Source: Climacium dendroides (lineage: Eukaryota > Streptophyta > Bryopsida > Hypnales > Climaciaceae). Taken from it: DNA of 64,000 bases. How positions within the stretch are numbered: the stretch's first letter is position 1; every line of letters begins with the position of its first letter. Made by a program: the position numbers and the translations under genes. Location: contig OX467090.1 of the NCBI GenBank assembly GCA_950106755.1, forward strand, positions 16,925,489 to 16,989,488, written 5' to 3'. The notes beneath the pieces are model-generated. The model did not search any database. It was not told where the DNA came from and saw only the letters and a list, made by a program, of their open reading frames with translations. Below, in pieces: positions 36,935-51,001 of the stretch.

Positions 36935-38565
36935 CCACCTTGCTATTTTTTTAAATGCGATTGTTCTTACAAGCAAGAATCCCAAATAACTCCAAATCAA
37001 CAATTGCATGTTTAAATTTGCAACAATGAAAATCATAGAAACACTTTCATTCTTTCCATTGAAATCATTTTTAAAGCACATGGATACTTAGTACAATTTT
37101 GAAGATCTCAAAAATCATGTAAAATTAGAAAGCTTTATTCTTCCATTAATTATGGTATATATATGCCTTGGAGGACCTCTCAAAAATCAAATATTTACCT
37201 TTTTTGGTTAAAAATAAAATCTGTCAATAAATCACCTTCAATACTTCCCATAAAAAAATTTAAGTAGTCAAAGAAAATTTAATTGCCCCTACACAAATGT
37301 AATAAAAAATTTGGATTGACCAAATATTGTCACTTAGGCAATTAGGGGTCACACTTCACGCCTACAAATAGGGAGACAACAAAAAATTTATGCAAAGAAC
37401 ATGATGAAGAATATATGAATACAAAAAACATACACATTATATTTCTATGAGATGATGATTGTTATTATATTATTTCACATCAATTCAGTTTGTATACACA
37501 ATTGTAATTGTTCACCTATTTACTTGTAAAAAGATAAGCTTATTAGTAAGTGTTGGTCTTAAAACTTGGTCATTAAAGACCATCATGTTTCTAAAAAAAG
37601 GAAATTTTAATATTTTAAAAACCAATGAATGAAAATATTTCATAGTTAGCATTGTATCAAACTTTCAATGCTTAAACCAAAGAGATTAATGTACTTTGAA
37701 CTAAAATAATGAAACTACATTTCTTATTTTAATATTATGGCATTGATACTTGAATTTCTAACATGGACATATCACGCTAGTCAAGATAGAGGGAACTAAC
37801 TCCAAGTTCTATAATCAATCCATATCATGATGATGGTAAAGAATAATAACTGAAATTATATAAGTGGTTGGTAGTATTATGTTAGGAGGGAGTTATTTTG
37901 AGTATAATTTTGAAATTAGCATCAGTAGCATTTAGTGTGTTCTTATTATAAGAGGTTTAGAAGGTTAAACTTGTTTTCAAGTCTTTAATTATGAGGTATG
38001 ATATAAGTGGTACATTTGATGGCAAAATTGTTGATCATTGAAATGGGTTGCTTTTATTAGCATCTTTGGACATCAATTGAAAGTGTTTTCTAAGGAGGTG
38101 AGCATTGAGGTGCGGGTATCTAATCAAGATACATTAAATTTGTTGATCATTCATGAATAGATGAAGACTTGTGCATGGATTTGTGTGATGAACACCACTT
38201 AGAAATCAATCCATTTTCAAATATTAAACCTTTGAAATATTAGTGTGAATATGTATTTTTTTTATTTATGGAATTTTTTAGTTCTTGTCATAATATAGGT
38301 GCATTTAGTTTATGAAAGTGATTGCCAAATATGCTATTCTAATTGCATCATACATTCTATGGTCTCTTGTCTTTCTAGCCATGTAACCTTTTTTCAAAGG
38401 TATAGTTTTATCCTTCAAACTTTTGAGAAAATGAAGTGTGTATGCAACAATGTGATTGTGTATTTGACAATACATTGTAGAACAACTTGCAAATTTGTAA
38501 AAAAAAACAATTAGTAAATTCTTCTCAAGATTTTGCACTCAACAATGACAAATAACATTAGCCAC

Positions 38566-40954
38566 CACTACTAGAAATCCAGTGTTTTATGACTGCAGAA
38601 TATGACTACAATGAGTCTCGTAAAATCAAAAATTATAACTCACGCAAAAATTACTGTAGATGACTTGCAACATGACTGGATTGAGTGATTACCAACAAAT
38701 CGCTTCAAACATGAGTCATACTAGCAGTCATATGGGTTTAGAGGTATAATTATCCATAATTAGCTATATTTTACCAATGTGGCGTATACTTTGACTATCC
38801 TTGGAGGCTTGACTTTTCTTTGAGCTACTCGGGTAAAGTAAAAAAATCCTACGTAGCATATAACTCCATCTAGTCATATTTTTTTGCTGATGTGGAATAT
38901 GACTATGGTGAGTCATATTTTGGTTGACGTGTCTTGACTCTATGTAGTTATATTTTTTCCTAACATGGAATATAACTCCATCTAGTCATATTTTTTGCTA
39001 ACATTGAATATGACTGTAGTGAATTATGTTTTGACTAACGTGGCTTGTGACTCCATGTAGTTATATTTTTTGTTGACAAAGAATATGACTAAGATGAATC
39101 ATATTTTGGCTAATGTAGCATATGACTATGTATAGTCATATTTTTTGTTGATGTAGAATATGACTCTCATGGGTCATATTTTTTCTTAATTTAAAAAATG
39201 ACTCTCTTAAGTCATATTTTTGGATATTATAGAATATGACTCTCATAAGTCATATTCTATAATATCCAAAAATATGACTTTTGTCAGTTTGTTTTGTGAG
39301 TCATATTTTTTTATTGGCATAGTAATTCGTGTGGATTTCATCAATAATTTAATGATTGTCTGCAATTATATTTTGAAAGAGTAGAGTCACATTTGAGCAT
39401 GCATAATTATGAACATTATATGACTATAGTTAATTATATTTGGAACAATATATATTATGAAATATAACTCAAACAAGTGATATTCTGAATGATTGAGAAT
39501 CACATTTTTAAAATTTGTGTATGTGGTTTGTGACTTACTAAAGGTGACTAAAGTTCAAAATAAATTCAATTACAAACTACAATCACATTTTTCATGCATT
39601 TTATATGAATATGATATGTTGCAATTATACATCAAGATGATTTATTAGCTAAATAAAAAACTTCATTTAGTTAAACATGAATACATATGATTTTAGAGAT
39701 ATATAAGAGAATCATATTAGAGAGGGAGAATGCAAGAAAAAAATGCAACTTTTTTCAATGACATTTATTAATCATCAATACAAAACATATATATTACAAT
39801 AAATCATTCACATAAGCCAATAGGACATATTTTTCTTACAATAATGTGAAGATGGCTCTTTGAAGTTGTAAGTAGCCTCTAGTGATTTTATTTCAACTTT
39901 TGGTGCCTACATACACAATTAAAGAAATAGGAGGTTAATTTTCAATAAATGAATAACAAAGTTCAACCTTCAAAAGTTTATAACAATATAAAATATGTAG
40001 TACAAGTTTAAAGTAGAAAGAATAACAATGGTGATAAAATAAACAAAAAGAAAAAAAATGAAAAGTACTAAGATATAACAATAAATAAGAGTGAAGATGC
40101 AATAAGAAACAACAAGGACTAACAATTAAGAAACAACAAGAAATAACAAGGAGCAACAACTGAGAGATAACAAGAAGCAACAAAGAAGAGACAACAAGAA
40201 ATAAAAAATAAAAAACAATAAGTAACAACAATTAAGAGATAACAAGGAGAAACAACTAAGAAACAATAAAAAGCAAGAACTAGAAGGCAACAAAAAAAAA
40301 CAAAGAAGCAACAAGAAGAAAGTTAAAGTTAAAATGCAAGAAGAAGAAACAAAAAGCATGAACTAAAGAGCAACAAGAAGCAAGAGTTGAAGTATGAACT
40401 AAAGAATAACAAAAAACAACAACTAAGAAGAAAAAAAGAAGAAAAAAGAAGCAAGAAGAAGTAAGAGGTACAAGACAACAAAGAGTGAGGAAGAAGAGCT
40501 CAAAGAAGTGATAGCTAGGGTTTCAAAATCCTAAAAAAGTGGCAGCTAGGATTTCAAAACACTAAAAAAATGGCAGCTAGGGTTTCAAAACCCTAAAAAA
40601 TGGTGGCTAGGATTTTTAAATCTTAAAATATAACTTGTTCATTTTTTTTGAATTGCCTGTATTTTTTGAGTTATCCAAAAAGAAAAAAATTATCACTATT
40701 ACAGAAATACAACTAGTAATATGACTCAAAATTCTCCAAACATGTTCTCTATAGTTCTCTATGAAGTATTTTGGTGTTCACAATGGGCATATAGTATACA
40801 CTCGTGAAGTACAAGGCCCAAAAATGACTAGCAATCATAAATTATAGTCATATTTCTCCCCAAGGTGTTGACCTCCGAGAATATGACTGCAACTAGTCGC
40901 TAGTCATCTTCAATCATATTTTTGCATTCATAAAACACTAGATTTCTAGTAGTG
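38566..40954. mobile_element. Non-autonomous CACTA element, 2389 bp, TSD CAC
   Basis: The left end reads CACTACTAGAAATCCAGTGT from 38566. The right end on the other strand reads CACTACTAGAAATCTAGTGT, ending at 40954. The match continues to about 32 bp with two mismatches. Both flanking triplets are CAC (38563-38565 and 40955-40957). From 38580 to 39300 the element is packed with ATATGACT and its complement AGTCATAT in loosely periodic arrays. The centre (39930-40500) is purine-rich (AAC/AAG/AAGCAACAAG), followed by about four copies of a GGCAGCTAGGGTTTCAAAA unit (40505-40620). No transposase frame is present. The AGTCAT core is shared with the 7.9 kb CACTA element. Confidence 0.9.
39209..39280. 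repeat. Perfect 33-bp hairpin inside the CACTA element
   Basis: The arm 39209-39241 (starting AAGTCATATTTTTGGATATT) is the exact reverse complement of 39248-39280, with a 6-base spacer CTCATA. It lies in the subterminal repeat zone. Confidence 0.9.
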
Positions 40955-43279
40955 CACCGAACTATGTCACTTGAAAATAGCTCTTACGTGGAAAAGAAAC
41001 AGTTGGATGAATTTCAATCATGCAAATATTAGGAGTGCTAGCATTGAATCATATTTGCTTGTTGGTAAGTGAAAGGAAGATCCAATGCACCAAAGAACTC
41101 AGCATTTGGATATTGTATGCAAAAGTTACAAAAGAACAAAGTTTGATTCTAAAACAATTTCTTCCACAAAGGTACTTAATTGATTTTGGAGATGTACATG
41201 AAGTAAAGCTGGAAGTTTTAGATTAGTTATTTGAGTGTTAGTACTAAGGTGGAGACCTTGAAACTGACACTACTTGCTACTATTTGTATTTATAATGAAG
41301 AAATTTAAAGTACATATCCAAAGTATGTAATGAAGTGGTTGTCTTATACACTTGACATGTTTGGATGTTTCTACCATAAATAATCAAACTGTTATGAGAT
41401 TCCAATACATGCAATAGAGTTCATCATAAAATGTGTGCAATGAGGGATTAGAAGTTAGAGTTTGAGAAAACATCGGAAAAAATTCCTTAAAGCACCAAAA
41501 TTGAAATTAAATGGAGTTTGGTGTTGTGTTTATTTTATACTATTAGCAAAATCTTCCTCGGACTCTTCTATTTCAACCTAAGATTTTTTTTACAATGATT
41601 TCTATAGGAGAGGGCTTAAAAACCAGTTGTTCATTATGAATTGTCCCCCAAAAGTACTAAGAATAGTATATAGGATTCTATGTATAGAAGGTAGTGATAG
41701 TGGTCAAAAGTGTTGATCCAAAATGCTTGCTTTTACAATAATAATGAGGTAGAAAGGATGATTACAGTGTGTTGCATTTTTTCATCGGAGACTTCAAAAA
41801 TATTTTAATCTAAAAGTTCTGTGTATTTAATGAAGTGCATATAAGGTAGAACTATCTGTTACCATATAGATTTGCTATCTAGATACTCTAGAAAAGCTAT
41901 TTGTTAGCTTCCATATTTTTCAAAGATGAAAAAGATTGAAAGAAGTCAATTGCAAAAAGAATAAAGACATTCTGATAAAAATTGAATTTTTTGTGATTTT
42001 TGAAAGCAAAAATATTAATCTCTAAGTAGACCCTTGTTGAAGCATAAACAAACCTTTGTTAAAATGTGGGATGATGTGTTTGCTCACCAATTGTGCATTG
42101 CCATCATGATAAAGGATTGTAAAGATAGTGGTAATAGATGGGCCACTAACACAATTGGGAAGATCCTCGAGGTGGTGGAAATGGGTTGATGGTGGTATTA
42201 GGTAGGTCCACCTTAGTTCCTTTTGGTAGTGGCAATTAAATTGAATGAAGATGTTTTATGCACATCTTTTGAAGAGCTCAAAAATAAAAATATTGATAAT
42301 ATTTTTAGATGCATTCAAGATCCTTAGGGCTATCCAACTATTATATAATATGTAAGCATGCTTTTTGTTGTATGAACCGTCAATTCAAGAAATGATACTA
42401 ATTCAAGTAAAATATCACAATTAATTTATAGTTTGAAATTGTGTCTTGTAATATAGTTTCTACTTCTAAAGGCCCTACTCACAAAAGGTGGCATTCAAAA
42501 TTCTACTATTCCATACATGTGAGAGCTCTTCTTACAACAATTTTTGTCTATTTTGAAGCATTCAATGTTGATGCCATGTATGTGCGACATACATCCCTCA
42601 AATTTATGTGAGTTGCATTCAATGACAAATTAGCATAACTGACATGGCAATTTTGAGTGTTTTTGGTAAAAAAAAATCCTTGGTCCTTTAAAGAGTTATT
42701 AATAAGTTCCATCCTTAGGGAGTTAAAAGAAATTCCACTCCTAGTAGTCCTACTTCCAACAAGTGGAAAACTATGCAACTTATCAACTTGTCCTATATAT
42801 AAGGTACATGAACCCATAATCATCATTAATTGTTTAAAATTTGATAACTACATTTGAATCAAAATTGAAGAACATATCAGGTAGAAACATGCAAAACTGT
42901 CCTTGTACTTAATCTTTATTCCATAGAGTGCCCTTAAAGTGTCCCTAAAGTTCCATTAATGTGTCTTACACATGTTTAACTTTGATTTGTTGACGCAATT
43001 GAAGGACACATACTGCATTCTAATATGCTAACAACTAAATTTTGTGTAGTTCAATTTTAGGTGCACCTATGGGACAATTCCAGTGGTCTAGAGATCCGCC
43101 ACTTTGAAAAATCTTAAAAATTACATATCACATCAAGAAAAATCTATTTCTTTTAGTATTCATGATTTTCTCTTGCTAATACTACAAAAATATTATTCAA
43201 AAAAAAAATATGCCTCTAACTATGTTGAATTGCTTAAAGTAACGGTTTTGGATGTTTCTACCTTACTTGAAATAAATCA

Positions 43280-46200
43280 ATATTGATTTAGGAGATGTCC
43301 ACATTGAAAGCATCCGGTGGAATGATTTCTCTTCCACACTTGCTGCGTTTGGAAAAACTTTCCATTTTTCTAGGCATCTCACTCTGGTGACTCATCAGTC
43401 ATCATTCAACTAACAAATATTTTGTTGAAATGGCGATGTTTTTCCATTCATTTTCTAGGAATGGGATAGACTTTAGACGACATGGTCTAAACTCTAAAGT
43501 AATTCTAGGACCACAGAAGTCCAAGTTTGTGGAATATCAATTGCCAGTTTAATTGCACATCCGTTAACTCCGCTCCCGCATGGGTTGCGCTGAAAACTTC
43601 GTTCAGTTCCAGCAGCCTCTCATGAGGCTCTTCGGAAGCCACAGAAACCGTGCCTTACTTGCCTTGCTTCAATTCAGCCACTCCCATGAGTCGATCCAGC
43701 GGACCATAGTCCTCGCACCGACTGACTGATGCAGCCGAAAATGAGTATGAACCTACCTTGATTGACGACAATTGCAGGTGACTGGACCGGACTTGCTTGC
43801 AAGCTAAGGCTGGTTTGATCGATGCCTTGATGCGTTGGAAGTCGATCAGGCGGCTGTACGTGGGCATGCTTATATGGCTTGTTGCCTTGGTAGTCAGGAT
43901 TAAGACGAGACACTAAATATTCTTCCCTGCGCTTCGTCTTCGATCGAGCGCAGCTACTCCTGTGTGTCAGTCGGTGCGTGCTGGCGCAGGCGCTCTCATG
44001 TATCTTTCTCCCACGAGGTCAGAAACGTACTAGCTAGTAGCCTGGGGGATTGTCGATCTGCACTTTTGCAGCTTGCTAGCTAGCTTGGTGCCTCGTTGCC
44101 TACTGAGTCCGGTTGTGCGTCACCCAGGTATGCATTGTTTCGTTCACCTCAGCTCTGGCAGGCATTCATTTCGGTTTGGTTCTGCTGCTTTTGGCACCAA
44201 GCTGAAAGGGATTCACCTCTGGGGACCAGAAATCTATGAAGTTGGACCATTTTCCCTAGTCTGAAACCGAAATTAATGCTCGGCATATATGCAACAGGTG
44301 ACAGTCCTGAAGTGTTCAGATTTAATCGTGTGCGTGGTATTGGAGTTAGGACAGATCCTTGGCACACTGCGGTGATATAAGCTTACACGAAAACAATTAA
44401 TACAGCCGCAGGATTTGAAGGTGGGAGAGCAACTGTCGGTGCCAATCGAGGGCGATTAGAACAGTCGGTCTGAATATTTAGAGATCAGTGATATTGTGCA
44501 TTCGAATTGCAAGGTGTATAGGTTTCATTCAACTGGCGCCATCTACTTCTGTCGTGAATTGTTTGTTTTCAGGAGCCATTCTGTCGGTGAACTCCTGTCG
44601 GTGTACAGCTTGCAGTATGGAATTCACTAGCGGCTTGCGCACCCGTAGAAAACTTCGATTGTCACTTGCCTTGTAATTCAAGCTTGGAGTTCAATTCGTC
44701 CGATTACAGGCACCGATCAAACGCATGATTAGCTTAGTGAAGGGTTTCTTCACCTGCACAGGTGTCGGTGGCGTGAGTTTGCCTAGGGTTCGCTACAGAT
44801 GAAGCTAATGAATTGGTTTCCTTGAGACGCACGGGTGCTTTGGGAGCGAGGTTTGCTAGTGATGAATATTGTGGATAATTTCTTTCTAAGAAAGAGAGCT
44901 ATAATGCTTCGTGACCTGGGACAATTATATCGCTACACAATGCTCTCAAGACTCCTAGCTAGCAATTTTCAAGTCTATTGTATTTCTAACGGTGAATTCC
45001 ATCTCTATCCAGGACCAACAATCATCAGCCATGGAGTACACCAATGTCGAATCCCAGGAGCCTCGGTTACACGACCAAACCGAAACCTCCAGCCAGCTGG
45101 AACAAGAAGCCACACCCCAATCACCCAGCCACACAGGATCCAAAAGACCATACCGTGACGACACCACCTTCACCTTCCTGTTCCTCACAGCCATCCTCAT
45201 CACCTTCACACTGGGCATCATGGCCTCCACACGCACAGACACCCTCAACATGGACACCAAGCTTCGCCTCTCAAACTACAACTCCACCACCAACAAATGC
45301 GAAATCACACAACAACAGGATTCTAAGAAGGCTTCTGATTCGGATCCTAATTCTGATTCTACATTCGTAACACTTGTAGCCCTGACCTCCCTCTTAGCTT
45401 TAGCACTGACAATCCCATTCAGCCTCTTTCTCGTCTCCCTCCTGCGTCGTTTCACTCACACCTTGGTTGTCCTGTCTGCGCCCTTCCCGTTCCTCTTCCA
45501 AGTTGGTTGCTTAATCTGGTTCTTCTCACGGGGGCTGGAACTCTTCGAAGTCAGGGCAACTTGGAGTACGCATATTTTTCTGTGGGTGTCCCTTCCGTTC
45601 TTGTCGGCTCTGTTGGGTTATGGGCATTGGAAGAATTGGACGGGAGACGTTGTGGAGAATGCAGTTGAGTTGCTGAGAATGGCGACGGGGTTTTGGAAGG
45701 AGCACTTTGTGCTTTTGGTTGTGAATCCGGTGATGTGGATGGGGGCGATGGTGTTGGTGAATGGACCGATTTTTACGTTTATGTGGTATGCGTTCAATGT
45801 TGGGGAAATAGTCCCGGATTTTGATGTGATGAATGATCCGATGAAGGGATGCGGCCTTGCCACTGGAATTCCTTGTTGCCGTGAAGAGCGTCCCGGATGG
45901 GTCTACGCTTATATCACTTTTGCAAGTACGTTATTGTTAGCTCCGAAATCTTTCTTTTGACTTCGGTTTAAGAGTCTATTTTTTTTGTTTTGGACGTCTT
46001 ACTTGTGGATAGTTCTGAATGGGTCGGTTGATCCCAGTGCTCAGGAAAGTCATGTAATTTGCACTGGTTTTCGTATCAGATTACAACAACTGAGTGAGTG
46101 AGACAGTGCTTTCAGGTACTAGAATTTGGAGAGACCATCTATCAATGAATACTTGGGAAATGGTTTTCTCAATGCCTGTGTGGGTTCTGGTGTGACAGGC

Positions 46201-49200
46201 TTGACGGCTTTTTGGGTGCTTATGGTGTCAATAGTTCTTCAACATTCGGTAGTGAGCGGCACTGTCTCGCTCTGGTACTTTTCCCCAACAGGCTCATCCG
46301 CCATTGGCAACATCAAGCGCTCACTGAGGTGAGACATAACTTAGTGCACGAGAAATTGAGCTTTAAGTGCAGTTATGGATACGCTCTATGCTTGCCTAGA
46401 ATGTCTAATCGAGCTGTTTGTGAGAGCTTGTAGTCAATTTTGGGAAAAAATAATTGTAGCACTTTGGAAATGAATATTCCATTCATATGGACATATGGTA
46501 TGGTATTCAAAAACTGCAAGCTAAGAGAAATTTGGAAATCAATTCGCTCTTGACTCCTAGGTAGGTTTGAAAAAAACTGAAGATGTTTATAGTAGGAACA
46601 ATGTTGAAATGTTGATTTGGATGACTTTATATGTAATTTATGTCCTTAAATCTTAGAATATAGACATTTATAATTGTCACAAATTACTATTAAGTATAGT
46701 TACGATTATTGAACATGAATTATTTTTATTAGATCTTATTGACAATTGAAAAAAGATTTTAATGCACTTTATCATGCATTATTTGGACACGACAAATAAA
46801 TTAGGTGTCTTAATTGAGGTATCACGTTTTGATCAATGGTAATTATAGGTGTACATAATACCTTTGTGGGCAAAGTATATATTAGAGTTTGAAATTTGGA
46901 TCCTACACAAGGCCATTTGACTTCATGGAAATTTTCAATTATGAAAATTAAAAGTTAGTTAATTAATTAATTAGGGCCCACAACATCATCTATTATGCCA
47001 CCTAGGACTAGGGACTAAATAAAATAAAATTTTAAAAAATAAAATAAAATAAAATATCTTTGAATTTCCATGATGATCAAAATTCAAAAGGCCAGTTAGA
47101 GGGGCTAGATTTTCTCTAGTATATTTATCATGTTTTCTAACCTAGTTGTGATGACAGGAATGCATATAGGCCATCATTTGGAACAACATGCAATTTGGGC
47201 ACAATTGTTACTACACTTCTTGTTACATTGGTGAAATTCTTAAAGGAGAAATTAAGTGACAGAGTATTAATGAACAACGACCAAGGGATGATATTGAGCA
47301 TCTTTGGGGGATACTTTTTATGGATGTCTCGATTTTCAGAGCACTACCCTCAGTTGCTTTCCATCTTTCTAGGCATTTTTGAGTCTTCAAAGAAGTCACA
47401 CCGAAATCTCTTGCAATGGACTTCACCAATTTTCACAACCATGACTCATTCCTATAACTTAACACTTTATGCGCTTGTCGGGATGATCCTCATATGCACT
47501 CTTCTCCAAACACTTGTTGTAAGTTGATCCATTCAATGCTCACTAAAAACTCTTTAATTAATAATTTGTGAGCAATACTATACTTGGCTATCATAGTTGG
47601 CACAAAATAATTCTAAAAATGGATGCTAAAATGTTAGGAATATTTTTTTCTTTTATATAAAGTTGGCATGGAGAAAATACATACAAAAATTGTATTTTTA
47701 GCATGTCCTAGACTTATTTTTTCAACTTTAAATAAATATTTGGTATGCCAGAAGTGCCAACCCTAATAGTTAGGTACGATATTAATAGTCTTTTAATAGT
47801 GTAAAATTTAAATAGATTGTTCATACAAGTCTTCACCTAGAAGTACTAAGTTAATTTAACACTTGCATCTGATTATATTACCATATGTCCTTTGGCTAGA
47901 TTGTCAAGTAAGGTAGGAGATTCTAAAAGCATATAGGCTCTAATAGATTTAGCCACATGGGATTTTTTAACTAAGTTTTTAAATATAATCCTAGTAGTAA
48001 GTTTTTAAGGTAATGACTTTCTACGAGATTTTCAGTAAAAATGTATTAAAAGTACCTTTGTTTCTAGTAAAATTTTACTTCAAAATCTTCTAAAAGGTCA
48101 TTTTTAAAAATCTTACTACTAGGACTATATTAAAAGCCTTGCTTAAAACACCCTATATTTTGGTAGCATGCTGAGGCTATTGTTTGTTTATGCTGCAGGT
48201 TTATGGAGTGTTGGAGTATTTCTCAAATGCATTTGTTTGGGCAAAATTGCAAATTGTTGTCATGTATTGTTTTCCCATTGTAACAGTAGGGCTAGGAATA
48301 GGGTTTTTTCTAGCCATATTTTCTGTGATCACAACCATGTATGTATGTTATGCATTGGAGAAGGATGTTGGGGAGATTTCCAAGCCCGAGGTTTGTTGTG
48401 CATTCATGATCAATGCTCCTTCATTGCATGAAAATGGAGGTCAAGTTGCAAGACTCGAGGGAGTGGCATCGGAGTTGAGGCAAAGTGAATGAACGGCAAA
48501 TTAAAGGCAACAACTAAAATGGAAGGTGCATCAATGAAAGCAAAATTGGGGAGCTTGACCCCTTGAGTGCCTAAGCCTTTTAAGTGCGTTTTTCCTATGA
48601 AAATAGAGCACGGGCTTATAGTTTATCATTCATGAAGCAAAATTGATTGTTTTTTTTCAAATCTAACTATATAGATGTTTAAAGATATTGCTTGTTAGTA
48701 TGTATATTAGTTTTGAGTTTGAAGTTGCAAAGGAGTTGTGAAATTACAAGAAGATAAATGTATATATCTTATTTATAGTATGATGTCTTTCTCCACAATG
48801 TTTGAGATATTTGTATATAAGAGATTTTTGGAATTTGTTTGGAAGTGACATGAACAACTAGAAATTGTGTTAGTTCACTAAAATACACCTTCAAAAAACT
48901 AAAGTTCAAATGAAGAGCTATCAAAGTCATTACTCCATCCACCTTGTCATTTTGGAAATGCCAATTTTTTATAAAGGAGAAATTGCAAGTAACTCCAAAT
49001 CAAAACTTGCATGTTTAAGTTTGCAACAATGGAAAGCATAGAAACACTTTTATTCTTTCCATTGGGACCATTTTCAAAGCAAATGGATACCCTTGTGGAT
49101 ACTAGTATGTACAATTTTTTAGATCTCAAAAATCATGTAAAATTGGCAACCTTTACTCTTCCATTAATGGTACATAATTATATGCCTTTGAGGATCTCTC

Positions 49201-50400
49201 AAAAAAAAAAATTTATCTTTTTAGTTAAAAATAAAATCTTGCAATAGTTTGCCTTCAATACTATCCTTAAAAAAATTTAAGTGGTCAAAGAAAATTTAAT
49301 TACCCCCACACAAATGAGATAAAAATTTGGATTGACCATATACTGTCACTCGAGTAGTTAGGGGTTAAGCTTTGCACTTCTAGATAGGGAGACAACAACA
49401 AAAATTTGCAAAGAAGATGATGAAGAAAATACAAATACTAAGAACAAGCACATTATATATTTATATAACCATGATTGTTATAATTATGTTATTTGGCCTC
49501 AATTCTATTTCTATACAATTGTAACTTTCTAGGTCACAAGAGAAAATTTGTTTACTGTCTTATTAAAAGTTAAACATTTTTAGTTGAATTAGACTAAGTG
49601 TGGGTCTTAAAGCTTGGTCTACAAAGACCATCATGTTTTTACCAAATGAATGTTAGTATTTTAAAAGAAAAATCTATAAATGAAAATATTTCATTATTAG
49701 CATTGTTTCAAACTTTCAATGCTTAAACCAAACAAATTAATGTACTTTGAACTAAAATAATGAAACTAAATTTTTTTTATTTCAATATTATGGCATTGAT
49801 ACTTGATTTTTAACATGTACTTATTACACTAGTCAAGATAGAAAGAACAAACTCAAAGCTCTATAACCAATTCATATCATGATGATAGGAAATAATAATT
49901 AAAATTATGTAGGTGGTTTAGTATTGTTACGTTTAGAAGGAAATTATTTCTAGTGTAATCTTCAATATATTTTTAGTGTAATTTTTAAAAGTTAGGAGAC
50001 CCTATACATACATACATATATAATATTAAGAGCTATATAGTGCATATCCAAAGCATGTGATGAAGTGGTTCTCTTACACACTTGGCACGTTTGGATGTCT
50101 CTACCCTAAATTCTCAAGTTGCTATTAGATCCCAATATATACAACAGAGCTAATCATAAAGTGTGTATAACGAGGAACCAGAAGCTAGAATTTGAGAAAA
50201 GCACACGGTGAAACTCCTTGAGGCACCAAAACTGGGGTCAAATGGAGATTGATGTTGTGTTTATTTTGTACTACTCTTAGCAAAACCTTCCTCGGACACC
50301 CCTGTTTCAAACTGGGGTTTCCTTTACTATGACTATGAACTCTAATGAATGAAATTCTTCCATTTATCTTCACTTTGCATCTTACTCTAGACTGTGGCTC
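43280..50400. repeat. Segmental duplication block B
   Basis: This is the second unit of the triplication, aligning with block A from 43280 and carrying transporter copy 2. Similarity to block A is nearly complete from 45105 to 46519 and clearly lower in later introns and the 3' flank. It has no counterpart of the 2.4 kb CACTA element, so that element inserted after the duplication or was excluded. The right border with block C is approximate. Confidence 0.8.
45031..48492 (+). pseudogene. Choline-transporter-like (CTL/SLC44/PNS1-type) gene, copy 2, frameshifted
   Basis: Exons are 45031-45925, 46116-46328, 47158-47518 and 48199-48492, with the same phases as copy 1 and intact splice borders. 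Exon 1 is the same as copy 1 at protein level after the first 30 or so residues. Exon 2 has the same two extra bases as copy 1, breaking the frame in the same place. Exons 3 and 4 are open and diverged from copy 1 (for example VTLVKFLKEKLSDRVLMNND against VVIVVNLIKQKLSNKILKSK). The C-terminus is longer (ends RQSE). Many exon 3-4 substitutions keep the frame, so this part was probably under selection for some time after duplication. Confidence 0.7.
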
Positions 50401-51001
50401 ATCATTCAAAACCGCTCCCGCGTGCGCTGAAAACTTCGTTGCCCTGTACAGTACACTGCGGTGATATAAGCTTAGACGAAAATAAAACAGCCGGGGAGTT
50501 GAAGGTGGGGAGCAATAGTGCGTATCTAGGGTGATTATATCGGACCGGTTGAACTGGAGATGGGTGATCTTCTGCAAAATATTTGGAAGGTATGGGTTTC
50601 ATTCAACTGGCGCCAGCTACTTCTGTTTTGAATTGTTTGTTTCAGGAGCCATTCTGCCTGTGAACTCCTCTCGGTGTGCAGCATGGAATTAGTGAAGTTC
50701 GTGCATGGTTTCTTCACCTGCACAGGTGTCGGTGGCGTGAGTTTGCCTAGGGATCGCCACAGATGAAGCTAATGAATTGGTTTTCCTCAGACACACGCGT
50801 GCTTTGGGAGCGAGGTTTGTGATGAAATATGTAGATGATTTCTTTCTAAGAAAGGGAGCTATAATGCTTCGTGACCTGAGACAATTATATCGCTACACAA
50901 TGCTCTCAAGCGTCGTAGCTAGCTGAATGGAAGCAAATTTCAAGTCTAATGTATTTCTAACGGTGAGTTCCATCTCTATCCAGGACGAACAACCATCAAC
51001 C

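Larger units (their letters stand above)
30609..43280. repeat. Segmental duplication block A
   Basis: The sequence from about 30609 (TTGATTTGAGATGTCCACAT) matches that from about 43280 (TTGATTTAGGAGATGTCCAC) and stays alignable through the promoter region, the transporter gene and much of its 3' flank. Homology to block B resumes after the CACTA insertion: 41300-41600 aligns with 50030-50330. Parts also align with block C (38040-38480 with 55570-56560, 41850-42060 with 54795-54990). Block A is longest because it contains the CACTA derivative and extra flanking DNA. Confidence 0.85.

Noticed and set aside
39935..40359. Leu/Ser/Phe-rich minus-strand frames resembling membrane proteins
   Set aside because: They are translations of an AAC/AAG-rich low-complexity tract inside the 2.4 kb CACTA element.
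45044..45370. Ser/Pro/Thr-rich frame overlapping exon 1 of transporter copy 2
   Set aside because: It is the alternate-frame shadow of a clear membrane-protein exon.
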